From Spongilla lacustris (Eukaryota > Porifera > Demospongiae > Spongillida > Spongillidae): a stretch of 64,000 nucleotides of DNA. Where the stretch lies: assembly GCA_949361645.1 (NCBI GenBank), contig OX442421.1, positions 9,377,928 to 9,441,927 of the forward strand, written 5' to 3'. The notes below the pieces were generated by a model that made no database searches, was not told the DNA's origin, and worked only from the letters and a program-made list of their open reading frames with translations. How positions within the stretch are numbered: the first letter of the stretch is position 1; the number at the start of each line of letters is the position of its first letter. This document shows positions 52,875 to 64,000 of the stretch, in pieces. A program made the position numbers and the translations under genes.

Positions 52875-54064
52875 TGAACAATATACATTAACTGACTTGG
52901 ACTTCAGATAATGCCTCCCATGTTTTGTTTAATGGTAGGTGTGTAGTGGCAGAGCATATAGGCATGACAGCATGTGTCCAACGAAATGGAAATGCAAAAA
53001 TGAGTGTCGGCTGCTCACTATTGGTAAAATAGAAGTTATAGTAGGTAAGGGGAGGGTAGTGGTAGGTAGGGCATAGTGATAGGAAAGGGGAGGAGTAGGG
53101 GTAGGAGGGGAGGAGTAAGGGTAGTAGTAGGCATAGTGACAGTAAAGTGGAGGAGTAGAGGTGGTAGTAGTAGGCATGACAGGAAAGGTCTTCACTGACT
53201 ATGGCATGCTGTGGTGCTGCACCTTCCTCGCTGAATAACTCAGGTAAGTTATCCTTCAAACCAAGCATGTTGGGAACTCACAGGAAATAGGGTGCCCATG
53301 CCACACCCTGAATCAAGATTGTCAAGGCCAGCTCGAACATCTTCAGTGCATTCTTGAAATAGCACCTTTGTCCCCAATACAATGTCTATTTGAGCAGCTG
53401 GTCCGACACTCTTTTGTGAACACTTGCAATGCAAGTATGATACATCTATGTGTCTTTACAATATTATCTACATGTAAACAGAAGCCATGTGAAAACTGTT
53501 AATGGACCTCTTGATGGAAGGGCAAAGTCATGCTATCAGATGCGCTTTTGCAACTATCTGATCTTTACATAGGATAGTCCTAGCTTTAATGCTTATATGA
53601 TCATCTGTATAGATTTGCATAGCTACAATAAATATGTAAGTTTTTTTTCATGTTATGATAACCAATGACAGTCAGGCACAATAACTATTATGTGTGGCTA
53701 CACGTAATTATACAGAACAACGCAGACACATTTATACACGGGTCAATTGCACGCATCACCAAACAAACCATGCAACGCAAAGGTTTATAAACATTATTAT
53801 ATTGCAGTTACCTATTATAATACACGCATACATGTACATGTTCATCCGACCCAAAATACGTATTGCATCACTCAGTCGAATTCGAACGTACCTTTGGGGT
53901 TTATTGGTAGGTATTTTTCTAAGCTCATTACCTTTGAGGTAGCATTTGCTTCGTGCAGCATGTTGATCTGTCGGTCGTTCTTGCAATTGCATTCTTTTCG
54001 CAGGAGAAGCGATGGAACCGTCCCGATGTTCTGCACTGTTCATGGCCTCATTGTACCGTTGCCG

Positions 54065-54307
54065 CTATAAAGATAGTATTGGCTCGGGGTTCGTGTGATA
54101 TTTTTCCCACTCAGCCGTTTGCTTTCGATCGGAGTTCTGGTAATATCGTTCTTCCTCATCGGTTAGTTTTGGCTCGGGGTTCCGACGATATCGTTCTAGA
54201 GCTTTTTCTTCGCTCTTTTCTGACGATCGCTCTTTCAATATTTTCTCTCGCATTTGGAGGTATTCCGCTCGACGTTTAGCTCTAGCTTTATACTTACGTG
54301 AAGGCAT
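54065..54307 (-). CDS. Small basic/acidic repeat ORF, unrecognised
   Basis: 80 codons, highly charged. It starts MPSRKYKARAKRRAEYLQMR and contains three loose ~17-residue repeats (RYRRNPEPKLTDEEE, RYYQNSDRKQTAEWE, KYHTNPEP). Similar charged repeat N-termini occur in some invertebrate transposon proteins. It could be a relic or a first exon. Function unknown. Confidence 0.3.
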   Translation of the reverse strand: MPSRKYKARAKRRAEYLQMREKILKERSSEKSEEKALERYRRNPEPKLTDEEERYYQNSDRKQTAEWEKYHTNPEPILSL

Positions 54308-54377
54308 TTTGATAAAAACAACAAAAGCGAATGCATGATATAAACTACGAATTGGAACACCAAAGAAATTGGACTTC

Positions 54378-54581
54378 TACACGGCCAATTCTTACGCTAC
54401 GTGAATCAGATCCGCTACCCAAAGGTCGTGATTCAGTCATGAAGCGGACTTAATTTCCTGAAATTTACTGACCTTGTTCCGAATACTATTGAATTCTATC
54501 GGAAATTAAGTCCGCTTCACGGCTGAATCACGACCTTTGGGTAGCGGATCTGATTCACTTAGCGTAAGAATTGGCCGTGTA
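54378..54581. mobile_element. 204-bp palindromic MITE
   Basis: Ends TACACGGCCAATTCTTACGC and inverse; the arms continue through GATCCGCTACCCAAAGGTCG for ~95 bp each with few mismatches, with a short centre. The terminal TA may be the target duplication. No coding capacity. Confidence 0.85.
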
Positions 54582-54875
54582 TTTAAAGCTCATAATTAGC
54601 GTGCTCTTTGGTCTCGTACCCAGACACTATACGACGAATTGCGTCATATTGGTCTGGGAACGAGACTACATGGCCGTCTGTATTGACAACACCATTTCTA
54701 AGAAATGGTGTTGTGAATCTAGCCAGGGCTACTGTAACAAGCGATTCCCATGAACATACTCACTTATACGGATATAATTCTGAACCTACTGATACCATTG
54801 ACGTTCTTTCAAACGGCTCCCGTGTTGAGTTGTTTTCCCAGTAAAGTTATCAACATATGTATTTCTGTTATCAGT

Positions 54876-55085
54876 TCAAGGCCCAATACGATCCACGTGT
54901 ATCCAATCCGCAAGGAATCTACCGCTTGAAATTTCATACATATTGGCACCATTCGCGTCCTTTGAAACGGTTCTTATCTCGAGTTCTTTACAAATAAAGG
55001 AAGGAGAAAATGGCCGCTGTTCCGTCTGGGGACGAGGAAAAACAGAATCCCTTTTGTTCTCTTGAAACACACGGTTTTGCAACAT
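54876..55085 (-). other. Unassigned 69-codon ORF
   Basis: The composition is normal and not repeat-like (ELEIRTVSKDANGANMYEIS), so it could be an exon or a relic. No family was recognised and no flanking exons could be joined. Confidence 0.2.
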
Positions 55086-55215
55086 TAAACAAACATCAAA
55101 CGGCTCTATTTCGACTTCTTGTTCGATACCGACAACTAGCTAAGCCATCCGATTGATAGGAGTCCCGTTAGAAGCGGGTCCCGTTTTTAATGACTTCATA
55201 ATCGGGGTCAAATCC

Positions 55216-55541
55216 TATAGACCCCTTGCCGTGTCATCCCGGGAAGGATCAAAACATTAGCGGCCGTACCCAAAATGTGTGCGTTATTTAGAATTTATGT
55301 TAATAATTTTTAAACTGGTGAAAAATCACGACCTAATTAATTGTATTCATAAGTTTAAGCACGACTCATATACGTAGAACCAAATGAAATGGTTATGGGT
55401 TGTTGCGGGCGTACAGTGTTAGATTTACGTCATCGTCGTCGTAGATACACAAATTTCTAAATAATGCACACGTTTTGGTCCAAAACAATATGGCCGCTAA
55501 TGTTTTGATCCTTCCCGGGATGACACGGCAAGGGGTCTATA
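55216..55541. mobile_element. 326-bp MITE with ~50-bp inverted repeats
   Basis: Left end TATAGACCCCTTGCCGTGTC and continuing through ATCCCGGGAAGGATCAAAAC; the exact inverse ends at 55541. The interior is unrelated and AT-rich. The outer TATA on both sides could include a TA duplication. Confidence 0.88.
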
Positions 55542-56690
55542 TGTCATGAGAGTTACTAACGTAACTCTCGATAGCATTAGCGTCACCGTGCATTATGATG
55601 TAAGGAGCTGCTTCTCAAAAGTACTTATCTATAGATCTCTCTGCGGCTGCCTGGTGCCAGGGATTGGAAACGAGCCCAATCAACACTAGTTAACACCTGC
55701 AGTCCGCACATTCTTCTTTTACCACAAGAATACATCGCTCTTCCCAGTGTACGTTTCGGTAGAAGGCACAATGACATAAACGACTGTAACCAATAAATAG
55801 TGCAATTAACGAAAAATGCGCTCGCGCTTTAAAAATTTATATAAATTTCCCCATAATAGTAGTACAAACAAAAATAAGACGTTGCAATGTTAAAATCTAT
55901 GCTCTATCAGTGAGTATTTTTTTTGTACTATTTTAGTGACCGATCTAACTGATGAAGTTATAGCCGCAAGTTTCAATGGTGTCAAAAACTATGTTTTACT
56001 TTATTCACGTTGCAGTGTATAAACATGACCACTACCCCTCTTTCTTAAAAAAAAAAAAAAAAAAAGGCAAAAAGTAATCAACTAGTCCGAAACACCAAAT
56101 TTCCCTTCTGTACGTCCTAAAAAAAAAAATGTTCCAGAAACCTACATACAGCAAGGAATCCAAATCTGTAACTGGTTTCGATACTGCTTCAAAAAACCGA
56201 AGGGGGAGGATAGATAGATACCCAATTGATATGGTAAGTAGATTCCATGAAGATATGGCTCACGTGCTCCGTTATTTTATGTAATAGAATTATAATTGGG
56301 ACAGTTTCGGTTATTTATTACAAATATGCCTTACGCCTGAATATTGGATCGCTATAAGTTACCTTCCGAACGATTATAGCTATCAACATCCTATTTTCAA
56401 CACTTCATACTACACCATCTCTCTCTATGGTAAAATACATTTTGGGGTTTTGCACTAGCTCCGGCCAGTATTGCAACGGTCCTATACAGTAGGATGGATG
56501 AAGGTTGAAGGGGCCGGCTACGCTCCACAATACCCCTACCTGATGGCCTAGGGTAGTTCCCTATATATCGGTGAACCCCATGTTCCTTGGATCCGCTACA
56601 GTACATTTTTCTTGCGTCCCTTGCTCTAAAAAATTATGGAAGTTGGAAATGGCCTGGGGGGGGGGCCTCATCACGTGATAATAGACCCAG
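55542..56690. other. Gene-poor intergenic sequence
   Basis: AT-rich with an A-run at about 56047-56065 and a short hairpin (GAGAGTTACTAACGTAACTCTC) near 55548. Nothing coding was recognised. Confidence 0.5.
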
Positions 56691-56880
56691 GTGAGCGTCG
56701 GTCTGCATTGGCAAGGTCACCTCACTATCTCCCTCATCGATTGTCATTCAATGGCATTAGTTTACAAGCTGTTCCACCATTTCCCCCGACGTCAGCTACA
56801 AACGAGAGCCCTCACAGCGATTCCGGGCCGACCACTACAGGCGCCGTTGCTCGGATCGCTGTGGACTGCTGAGCTAAAAA
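56690..56880 (+). repeat. Upstream duplicate of the P450 presequence exon start
   Basis: Encodes KLFHHFPRRQLQTRALTAIP and PLLGSLWT, repeated ~175 bp downstream as the probable P450 N-terminus. Both copies are in the same open frame, and the flanking AGGTCACCTCACTATC is duplicated as well. Confidence 0.8.
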
Positions 56881-56924
56881 GGTCACCTCACTATCGCCCG
56901 CATCGATCGTTAAGAATTTATTCA

Positions 56925-59900
56925 ATGACATTAGCTTGCAAGCTGTTCCACCATGTTCCTCAACGTCAGCTGCAAACGAGAGCCCTCGCGGCGATTCCGG
57001 GTCCACTACAGCTGCCTCTGCTCGGATCTTTGTGGACCGTTCTGACAAAGACGGGCAAACACAAGGAACTATTTGATCTGCATCAGGAGAGGCTGGAGAA
57101 GTACGGTGCAGTCTATCGAGAGAAGTACCCCCAACTGCCGGCCTTTGTAGTCGCTCACCTGCCGCAAGACATCGAAAGGACCTTTCGGTCAGAGGGGCGG
57201 TGTCCGGTGCGATTCCCCATCAGCGATATGTGGAATCAGATAATGACGGAGGAATTACAGCTGCCAATGGGGCTTTTCCTCTCGTAAGTGCAGCCCTTTT
57301 AAGCTCGCATACACATACTGTAATGTTACAGGCTAAGCTGCATGCGTATAAACGTATATATATATACACAGCAAAAACAGTTTGGTGGATTTCACTCAAA
57401 ACGGCTTACTATATCACTCAGAATCAGGATTTGGAGTGATATAGTTAGCCGTTTCACTAAACTTTTTTTGCTGTGTAATAAATTATAATTATATATATAC
57501 CCAGCAACGTGCATGGAGGTCGCATGACCTCTGCTATTCATAACTGGTGCTGGTTTTCTGAATATACCTATACACAGAGCGAATACAAAGGGTTTTGTTT
57601 ACTAATGATAACATGCCTATATTCTCAATCGCATGCATTACATCTCTCCCCCCCCCCCCCCCCTCCCTGTATATGTTACAGTCTATTCCCATGTGCAGCA
57701 TTGTGCATGCAGTTTACATGTACATGTATACTATATATGCAATATGAACTTAGTTATCCATTTAGTTAGTGTAACACTAATGCATGGCTATGCACTGACA
57801 TAACACTAATGGCTATGCTGATATAAGACTACCAGGTAACACTAATGGCTGTATGTCCTAATGGCTATAGCTATGCTGATGGCTATGCTGATATTATATT
57901 GTATATCACTGCAAAATATGTTGGTTGATTCATGTATATCAAACCAATGTTTTTTTCAAACTATTTAAATGTGGCAATAAATGCCTAATATTGTTTCTAG
58001 ATAAGTTGACATTGAATGTGGCCACGAGGAATTTATGCTTGGCAGAAAAACTTCTAACGAGACAAACTGAAGCCTTGTTATGAAGGAGTGCAAATTGGTA
58101 TAATGTTACATGGTCATGTCCCAAACTATATTTCGGAAACTGTGAACATGTATTTGATGTGAATAAAGTGAATAATTGGTTTTAAAACAAGGCGGCGAGT
58201 TTAGATGCTGGTGCATGTAACCGTAGGTTATTTTACAATCCTAAATGACTGGTTTAAACTTCTAACCAAAATCACGCTTTGAAGAAAACCAGACTGAGTT
58301 TGGTGGAGATGTCAAACCAAAGTTTGGTTTTACATAGCAACCAACTTACATGACACTAATGGGTATGCTGCGTGATACCCATCATAACACTAATGGCTAT
58401 ACTGCCATCATAACACTAATGGTTATGCTGCACTAATGGCTATACTGCCATCATAACACTAATGGTTATGCTGCCATCATAACACTAATGGTTATGTTGC
58501 CATCATAACACTAATGGTTATGCTGCCATCATAACACTAATGGTTATGCTGCCATCATAACACTAATGGTTATGCTGCCATCATAACACTAATGGCTATG
58601 CTGCCATCATAACACTTATGGCTATACTGCCATCATAACACTAATGGTTATGCTGCCATCATAACACTAATGTTTATGCTGCCATCATAACACTAATGGT
58701 TATGTTGCCATCATAACACTAATGGTTATGCTGCCATCATAACACTAATGGCTATGCTGCCATCATAACACTTATGGCTATGCTGCCATCATAACACTAA
58801 TGGCTATGCTGCTATCATAACACTAATGGCTATGCTGCCATCATAACACTAATGGTTATGCTGCCATCATAACACTAATGGCTATGCTGCCATCATAACA
58901 CTAATGGCTATGCTGCCATCATAACACTAATGGCTATGCTGCCATCATAACACTAATGGCTATGCTGTCATTATAACACTAATGGCTATGCTGCCATCAT
59001 AACACTAATGGTTATGCTGCCATCATAACACTAATGGCTATGCTGTCATCATAACACTAATGGCTATGCTGCCATCATAACACTAATGGCTATGCTGCCA
59101 TCATAACACTAATGGTTATGCTGCCATCATAACACTAATGGCTATGCTGCCATCATAACACTAATGGCTATGCTGTCATCATAACACTAATGGTTATGCT
59201 GCCATCATAACACTAATGGCTATGCTGCCATCATAACACTAATGGCTATGCTGCCATCATAACACTAATGGTTATGCTGCCATCATAACACTAATGGCTA
59301 TGCTGCCATCATAACACTAATGGCTATGCTGTCATCATAACACTAATGGCTATGCTGCCATCATAACACTAATGGTTATGCTACCATCATAACACTAATG
59401 GCTATGCTGCCATCATAACACTAATGGCTATGCTGCCATCATAACACTAATGGCTATGCTGCCATCATAACACTAATGGTTATGTTGCCATCATAACACT
59501 AATGGCTATGCTGCCATCATAACACTAATGGCTATGCTGCCATCATAACACTAATGGCTATGCTGCCATCATAACACTAATGGTTATGCCCTCAGTTACT
59601 ATCTACTATTTATGGTTTCCTGTAAATATAGTTCGGTTTGACATACACATACATGCAATTATATATCACTGTTACATAATAGTGTGTAGGCTGGCGGTAC
59701 GTACTGCATTGATCACATGTGTGTAGTGCTGTAAGTGTGCTGTGTTACTGTTCACATTAACTGGTACATGCTGGCATTCTCATGTTTACAGCAGTGTGCA
59801 TTTTCAACAGAAAATTACATGTGCAATTTACTAAAATGCACAAAACTGTTGAGTTGTTTAATAGCTTGACACTCTGACCCTTAGCAGCATAGGGAATGCA

Positions 59901-62900
59901 ATTATTCTGAACTTACAGAGTACTAATACGTGCGATTCTACATGCACACGGTTAGTATGACTCAACCAGCAGTGTGGGTAGGAGCCACACTACATGCAGG
60001 AAGGCAGTAGAAAATTATGAGGCTTATGCTCCAAGCAAGTCATGATGTTCAACTTTAATATCGTTCTCTCAACAAGGCAAATTGCTTGAATCCGACGTTG
60101 CCTGTTATCTTCATGCACTGGAGTATGGTGCATAGATATGTTCTTGTCCTTTGCACATGCATGAACAGCTGTCCCTCTACATGGTTCTATAACAGGATGA
60201 ACCTCGGATGTGTTGTAAAATTATCATTGCATTCCTTACACCACTAAAAAATGGAAAGGCAATAAATGGTTTTGCTAACGTAGATCTTATGGCCACAAGG
60301 AAGCAAATTTTTTCCCATGACTGTTTCAAATATTCGAGTACAGTTTGAATAGCAAACCAACATATCACCATATACCAAACTTGGTTTAAACTGTGTAGTG
60401 ACCAACTTATATGTATTATATATATTATATATATATATACATGTACATCCACAAGCATGTACACATGCATTTACACACTACACCCACTACACAATACATA
60501 TATGCACATGCTGGCCCATACATACACACATGTACATGCACACATACATGATACAAGCCTGCTCTGTATGCACATGTTGCATTAATTCTTCATGTCAGTT
60601 TTGTATATTTCAGAAATGGCGAGGACTGGATGCGCCAAAGGAAGCCAATTTCCAAGTTCACCATGGTACCCCAGCGAGTAGCTGGGTATTGGAAGGACTT
60701 CAACCTTATCACCTTTGACCTCCTCAGTATGATACGTAGAAACAGACACACGTCTACACTACAGATCCATGACATCAATCCTTATATCTTCAGGTGGTCA
60801 TTTGAAAGTAGGTCTGGAGTGCTATAAGATTTAACCCAAGAGAATTTAATAAAAGTTGAACCCTTCTCTAGGTGTGTGCCTCTTCTTACTTAACAAGCGC
60901 CTTGGTTGCCTAAGTCCAGGACAGGTTCCCAGTGACTTTGAGGAGTTTATTAGCGCTGCACAGACCGTGATTTCCATCACACAGCGCATGAGGTACAGAC
61001 CCCCTGTGCACAAGCTGTGGCGTACAAAGGACTGGCTAGCATTAAGGGACCTGGGGCAGAACATGTACCAGCTGGCCAGGAAACATTTGGAGGAAAAGGC
61101 AGTGGTGCTGGAGGATGAAGGTGACGGTGAGAAACACAACTTCATGTCATTCATGCTGAGGGATGAGAAGATAAGTATGAAAGAGGCTGCTGTCAACACA
61201 ATCAATATGATGGCTGGAGGCATTGATACAGTGAGTGGAGTGATGAGGGAAGAGCGCTGAATTATTTTTCTAACATAGTTGTAATTCGATAAATTATTAA
61301 TAATTTGATAACAAGATAACAATATGACTCTAGAAAACAATAACAATGCTATACATTTGGGTTAATTAATAACGAAATGATTGCAAGCAGGCATGAGTTG
61401 TTTTATTACCCATGAGACATAATGCCAAAAAGTAATGATTGCAAGGCAGCCATTGTTAGGTTTTTAAACGATGCATGCATACTTAATGTGCATTTCATTT
61501 ATCACAGCTGCACATGTATGTTTTTTACACTATTATATTTCCTTTTAAAAATAACAATAATATTTGGTAGTAAATATATTGTGCTCAGTTCTATGCACAA
61601 GGCTCAAGAGCTGAATAATTCCTTCTGCCATCCAACAGACATCCTACACGCTAATGTGGTGTCTGTACAGCCTTGCTATTAACCCCTTAGCACAGGAGAC
61701 CCTGAGACAGGAAGTCCTCAGTGTGGTGGGGAAGGACGAGATGGTGACGCCTTTGCACATCCACTCTATGCCCTACCTCCGGGGATGCATCAAAGAGACT
61801 TTGAGGTAGGCATGATATGGGACTGGGGAGGAGGAGGAGCAGGTGGAGGGACTAGAAAAGAGAAAGGGCTGAAGGACTGGGGGGGGGGGAGAGGGCTAAG
61901 GGACTGGGGAGGGGAGAGGACTGAGGGACTAGGAACAGGAGACAGCTGAGGAACTGGGAAGGAGGCGACAGTGGTAGAGGGCTGATGGATAGGGAGAGGA
62001 GAGGGAAGAGAGACTGGGGAGGAGGAGTGAGTGGGGAAAGAACTGTCTGGGGACCAGGGCTGAAAAAGGCTGGGTGACTGGGGTGGGTACTTTCTGTCAG
62101 TTAAGAAAATAGCAAGCATTACAACAATACTTGTATTTGGGTCCCCAGGCTATACCCTGTTGCACCAGCCAACACAAGGCAGCTGCAGAGGACCACGGAG
62201 CTCTCGGGCTATGAGGTCCCAGCAGGGGTGAGTGGGTGTGGTTCTGACGACATGATCACCACTACTCCTGATCCCTGACCACTCCCCCTTATGCCCTCCA
62301 CTACTCCTGATCCCTGACCACTCCCCTTATGCCTGACCCCTGACCACTCCCCTTATGCCTGACCCCTGACCACTCCCCTTATGCCCTCTACTACTCCTGA
62401 CCCCTGACCACTCCCCCTTATGCCCTCCACTACTCCTGACCACTGACCACTCCCCCTTATGCCCTCCACTACTCCTGACCACTGACCACTCCCCCTTATG
62501 CCCTCTACTACCCCTGACCACTCCCCCTTATGCCCTCCACTACTCCTGACCCCTGACCACTCCCCCTTATGCCCTCTACTACTCCTGACCACTCCCCCTT
62601 ATGCCCTCTACTACTCCTGACCACTCCCCCTTATGCCCTCTACTACTCCTGACCACTCCCCCTTATGCCCTCTACTACTCCTGACCACTCCCCCTTATGC
62701 CCTCTACTACTCCTGACCACTCCCCCTTATGCCCTCTACTACTCCTGACCCCTGACCACTCCCCCTTATGCCCTCTACTACTCCTGACCCCTGACCACTC
62801 CCCTTATGCCCTCTACTACTCCTGATCCCTGACCACTCCCCTTATGCCCTCTACTACTCCTGACCCCTGACCACTCCCCTTATACCCTCTACTACTCCTG

Positions 62901-64000
62901 ACCCCTGACCACTCCCCTTATGCCCTCTACTACTCCTGACCCCTGACCACTCCCCCTTATGCCCTCCACTACTCCTGACCCCTGACCACTCCCCCTTATG
63001 CCCTCCACCACTCCTGACCCCTGACCACTCCCCTTCTACTCCTGACCCCTGACCAATCCCCTTCTACTCCTGACCCCTGACCACTCCCCTTCTACTCCTG
63101 ACCCCTGACCACTCCCCTTCTTCTCCTGACCCCTGACCACTCCTCCTTATGCCCTCCACTACTCCTGACCCCAGACCACTTCCCCTTATGCCTGACCCCT
63201 GACCACTCCCCTTATGCCCTCCACTACTCCTGACCCCTGACCACTCCCCTTATGCCCTCCACTACTCCTGACCCCAGACCACTCCCCTTATGCCCTCCAC
63301 TACTCCTGACCCCAGACCACTTCCCCTTATGCCTGATCCCTGGCCACTCCCCCTTATGCCCTCTTCTACTCCTGACCCCTGACCACTCCCCTTCTTCTCC
63401 TGACCCCTGACCACTCCTCCTTATGCCCTCCACTACTCCTGACCCCAGACCACTTCCCCTTATGCCTGATCCCTGACCACTCCCCTTATGCCCTCCACTA
63501 CTCCTGACCCCTGACCACTCCCCTTATGCCCTCCACTACTCCTGACCCCAGACCACTCCCCTTATGCCCTCCACTACTCCTGACCCCAGACCACTTCCCC
63601 TTATGCCTGATCCCTGGCCACTCCCCCTTATGCCCTCTACTACTCCTGACCCCTGACCACTCCCCTTATGCCCTCCACTACTCCTGACCCCAGACCACTT
63701 CCCCTTATGCCTGATCCCTGGCCACTCCCCCTTATGCCCTCTACTACTCCTGACCCCTGACCACTCCCCTTATGCCCTCCACTACTCCTGACCCCTGACC
63801 ACTCCCCTTATGCCCTCCACTACTCCTGACCCCTGACCACTCCCCCTTATGCCTGACCACTCCCCCTTATGCCCTCTACTACTCCTGATCCCTGACCACT
63901 CCCCCTTATGCCCTCCACTCCTCCTGACCCCTGACCACTCCCCTTCTACTCCTGACCCTGACCACTCCCCCTTATGCCCTCCACTACTCCTGACCCCTGA
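56925..64000 (+). CDS. Mitochondrial-clan cytochrome P450, 5' part
   Basis: Exons in the window: 56925-57283, 60614-60807, 60872-61230, 61639-61805, 62149-62227; phases agree, ~386 residues. The coding part in the window ends at 62227 and the last intron runs off the right end. The start MTLACKLFHHVPQRQLQTRA looks like a mitochondrial presequence and is followed by AIPGPLQLPLLGSLW. The order LHQERLEKYGAVYREKY, the C-helix motif DWMRQRKP, the I-helix AGGIDTTSYTL and the K-helix ETLRLYP (ExxR) identify a P450; the N-terminus and C-helix suggest the CYP11/24/27 clan. The Cys heme ligand (FxxGxxxCxG) should be in an exon beyond 64000. An upstream ATG at 56751 in the same open frame would add a duplicated presequence. 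Substrate is unknown. Confidence 0.85.
57365..57477. mobile_element. 113-bp MITE with ~45-bp inverted arms
   Basis: Ends TACACAGCAAAAA and inverse, with arms continuing to ACTATATCACTC. Lies in P450 intron 1, ~80 bp after the donor. Confidence 0.75.
58350..59590. repeat. 26-bp minisatellite, ~46 copies
   Basis: Unit ATGGCTATGCTGCCATCATA plus ACACTA, with GGTTATG and TGTCAT variants, filling the middle of P450 intron 1. Degenerate founder-like copies (TAACACTAATGGCTATG) lie upstream at about 57770-57890. Confidence 0.95.
61815..62050. repeat. Degenerate GGGACTGGGGAGGAG repeat
   Basis: Purine-rich repeat beginning ~15 bp after the donor of P450 exon 61639-61805. Confidence 0.75.
62260..64000. 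repeat. Compound 29/38-bp minisatellite, runs off the window
   Basis: Over 1.7 kb of CTACTCCTGACCCCTGACCA plus CTCCCCTTATGCCCT units, with or without the nine-base CCCTGACCA insert. It begins ~30 bp after the donor of P450 exon 62149-62227 and continues past the right edge. Confidence 0.95.

Overview
The window is eukaryotic nuclear DNA. It holds multi-exon genes with GT-AG introns, phase-compatible exons, microsatellites, minisatellites and DNA transposons. The gene set (an axonemal dynein assembly factor, a Src-type kinase, TOLLIP, PARP16, TDP-43, iPLA2-type phospholipases, a RhoGAP and a mitochondrial-type P450) is metazoan. Very small intergenic gaps, short introns and the transposon-tail types suggest an early-branching marine invertebrate, most likely a sponge. 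That assignment is inference; no species-diagnostic marker was seen.

Layout, left to right. (1) 1-12007, plus: the C-terminal ~750 codons of a DNAAF9/Shulin-like gene in 19 exons, with most introns filled by minisatellites. (2) 12285-13523, plus: one unrecognised 412-codon single-exon ORF. (3) 13819-16931, minus: a complete five-exon Src-type tyrosine kinase (SH3-SH2-kinase). (4) 17958-21360, minus: a complete TOLLIP, sharing a ~125 bp divergent promoter region with (5) 21486-23864, plus: a complete PARP16. Only 115 bp further on is (6) 23980-28873, plus: a TDP-43 (TARDBP) orthologue whose third intron carries an apparently intact 2495 bp Tigger/pogo transposon (24735-27229). (7) 29985-33870 and 33934-39013, minus: two tandem ankyrin-patatin phospholipase genes 63 bp apart. 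Their 3' halves are almost identical and their 5' halves have diverged. (8) 39249-45632, minus: a short p190-like RhoGAP, head-to-head with (9) 46977-49110, plus: a third, more diverged patatin phospholipase. (10) 49111-56690: a gene-poor region rich in transposon relics, containing two reverse-transcriptase tails and several long palindromic or foldback elements. (11) 56925 to beyond the right end, plus: the 5' five exons of a mitochondrial-clan cytochrome P450. Its heme-binding exon lies outside the window, past a >1.7 kb minisatellite.

Exon boundaries were read by eye from splice consensus, reading phase and remembered family sequences. All complete models close in frame. Functional themes that recur are cilium assembly, signalling (Src, RhoGAP, TOLLIP), ER stress and RNA regulation (PARP16, TDP-43), and lipid metabolism (three iPLA2-like genes and a P450). 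These are ordinary neighbours, not a visible pathway cluster. The most unusual aspect is structural: many introns consist largely of tandem arrays that start at a splice site, and some repeat units contain copies of the exon-intron junction itself.
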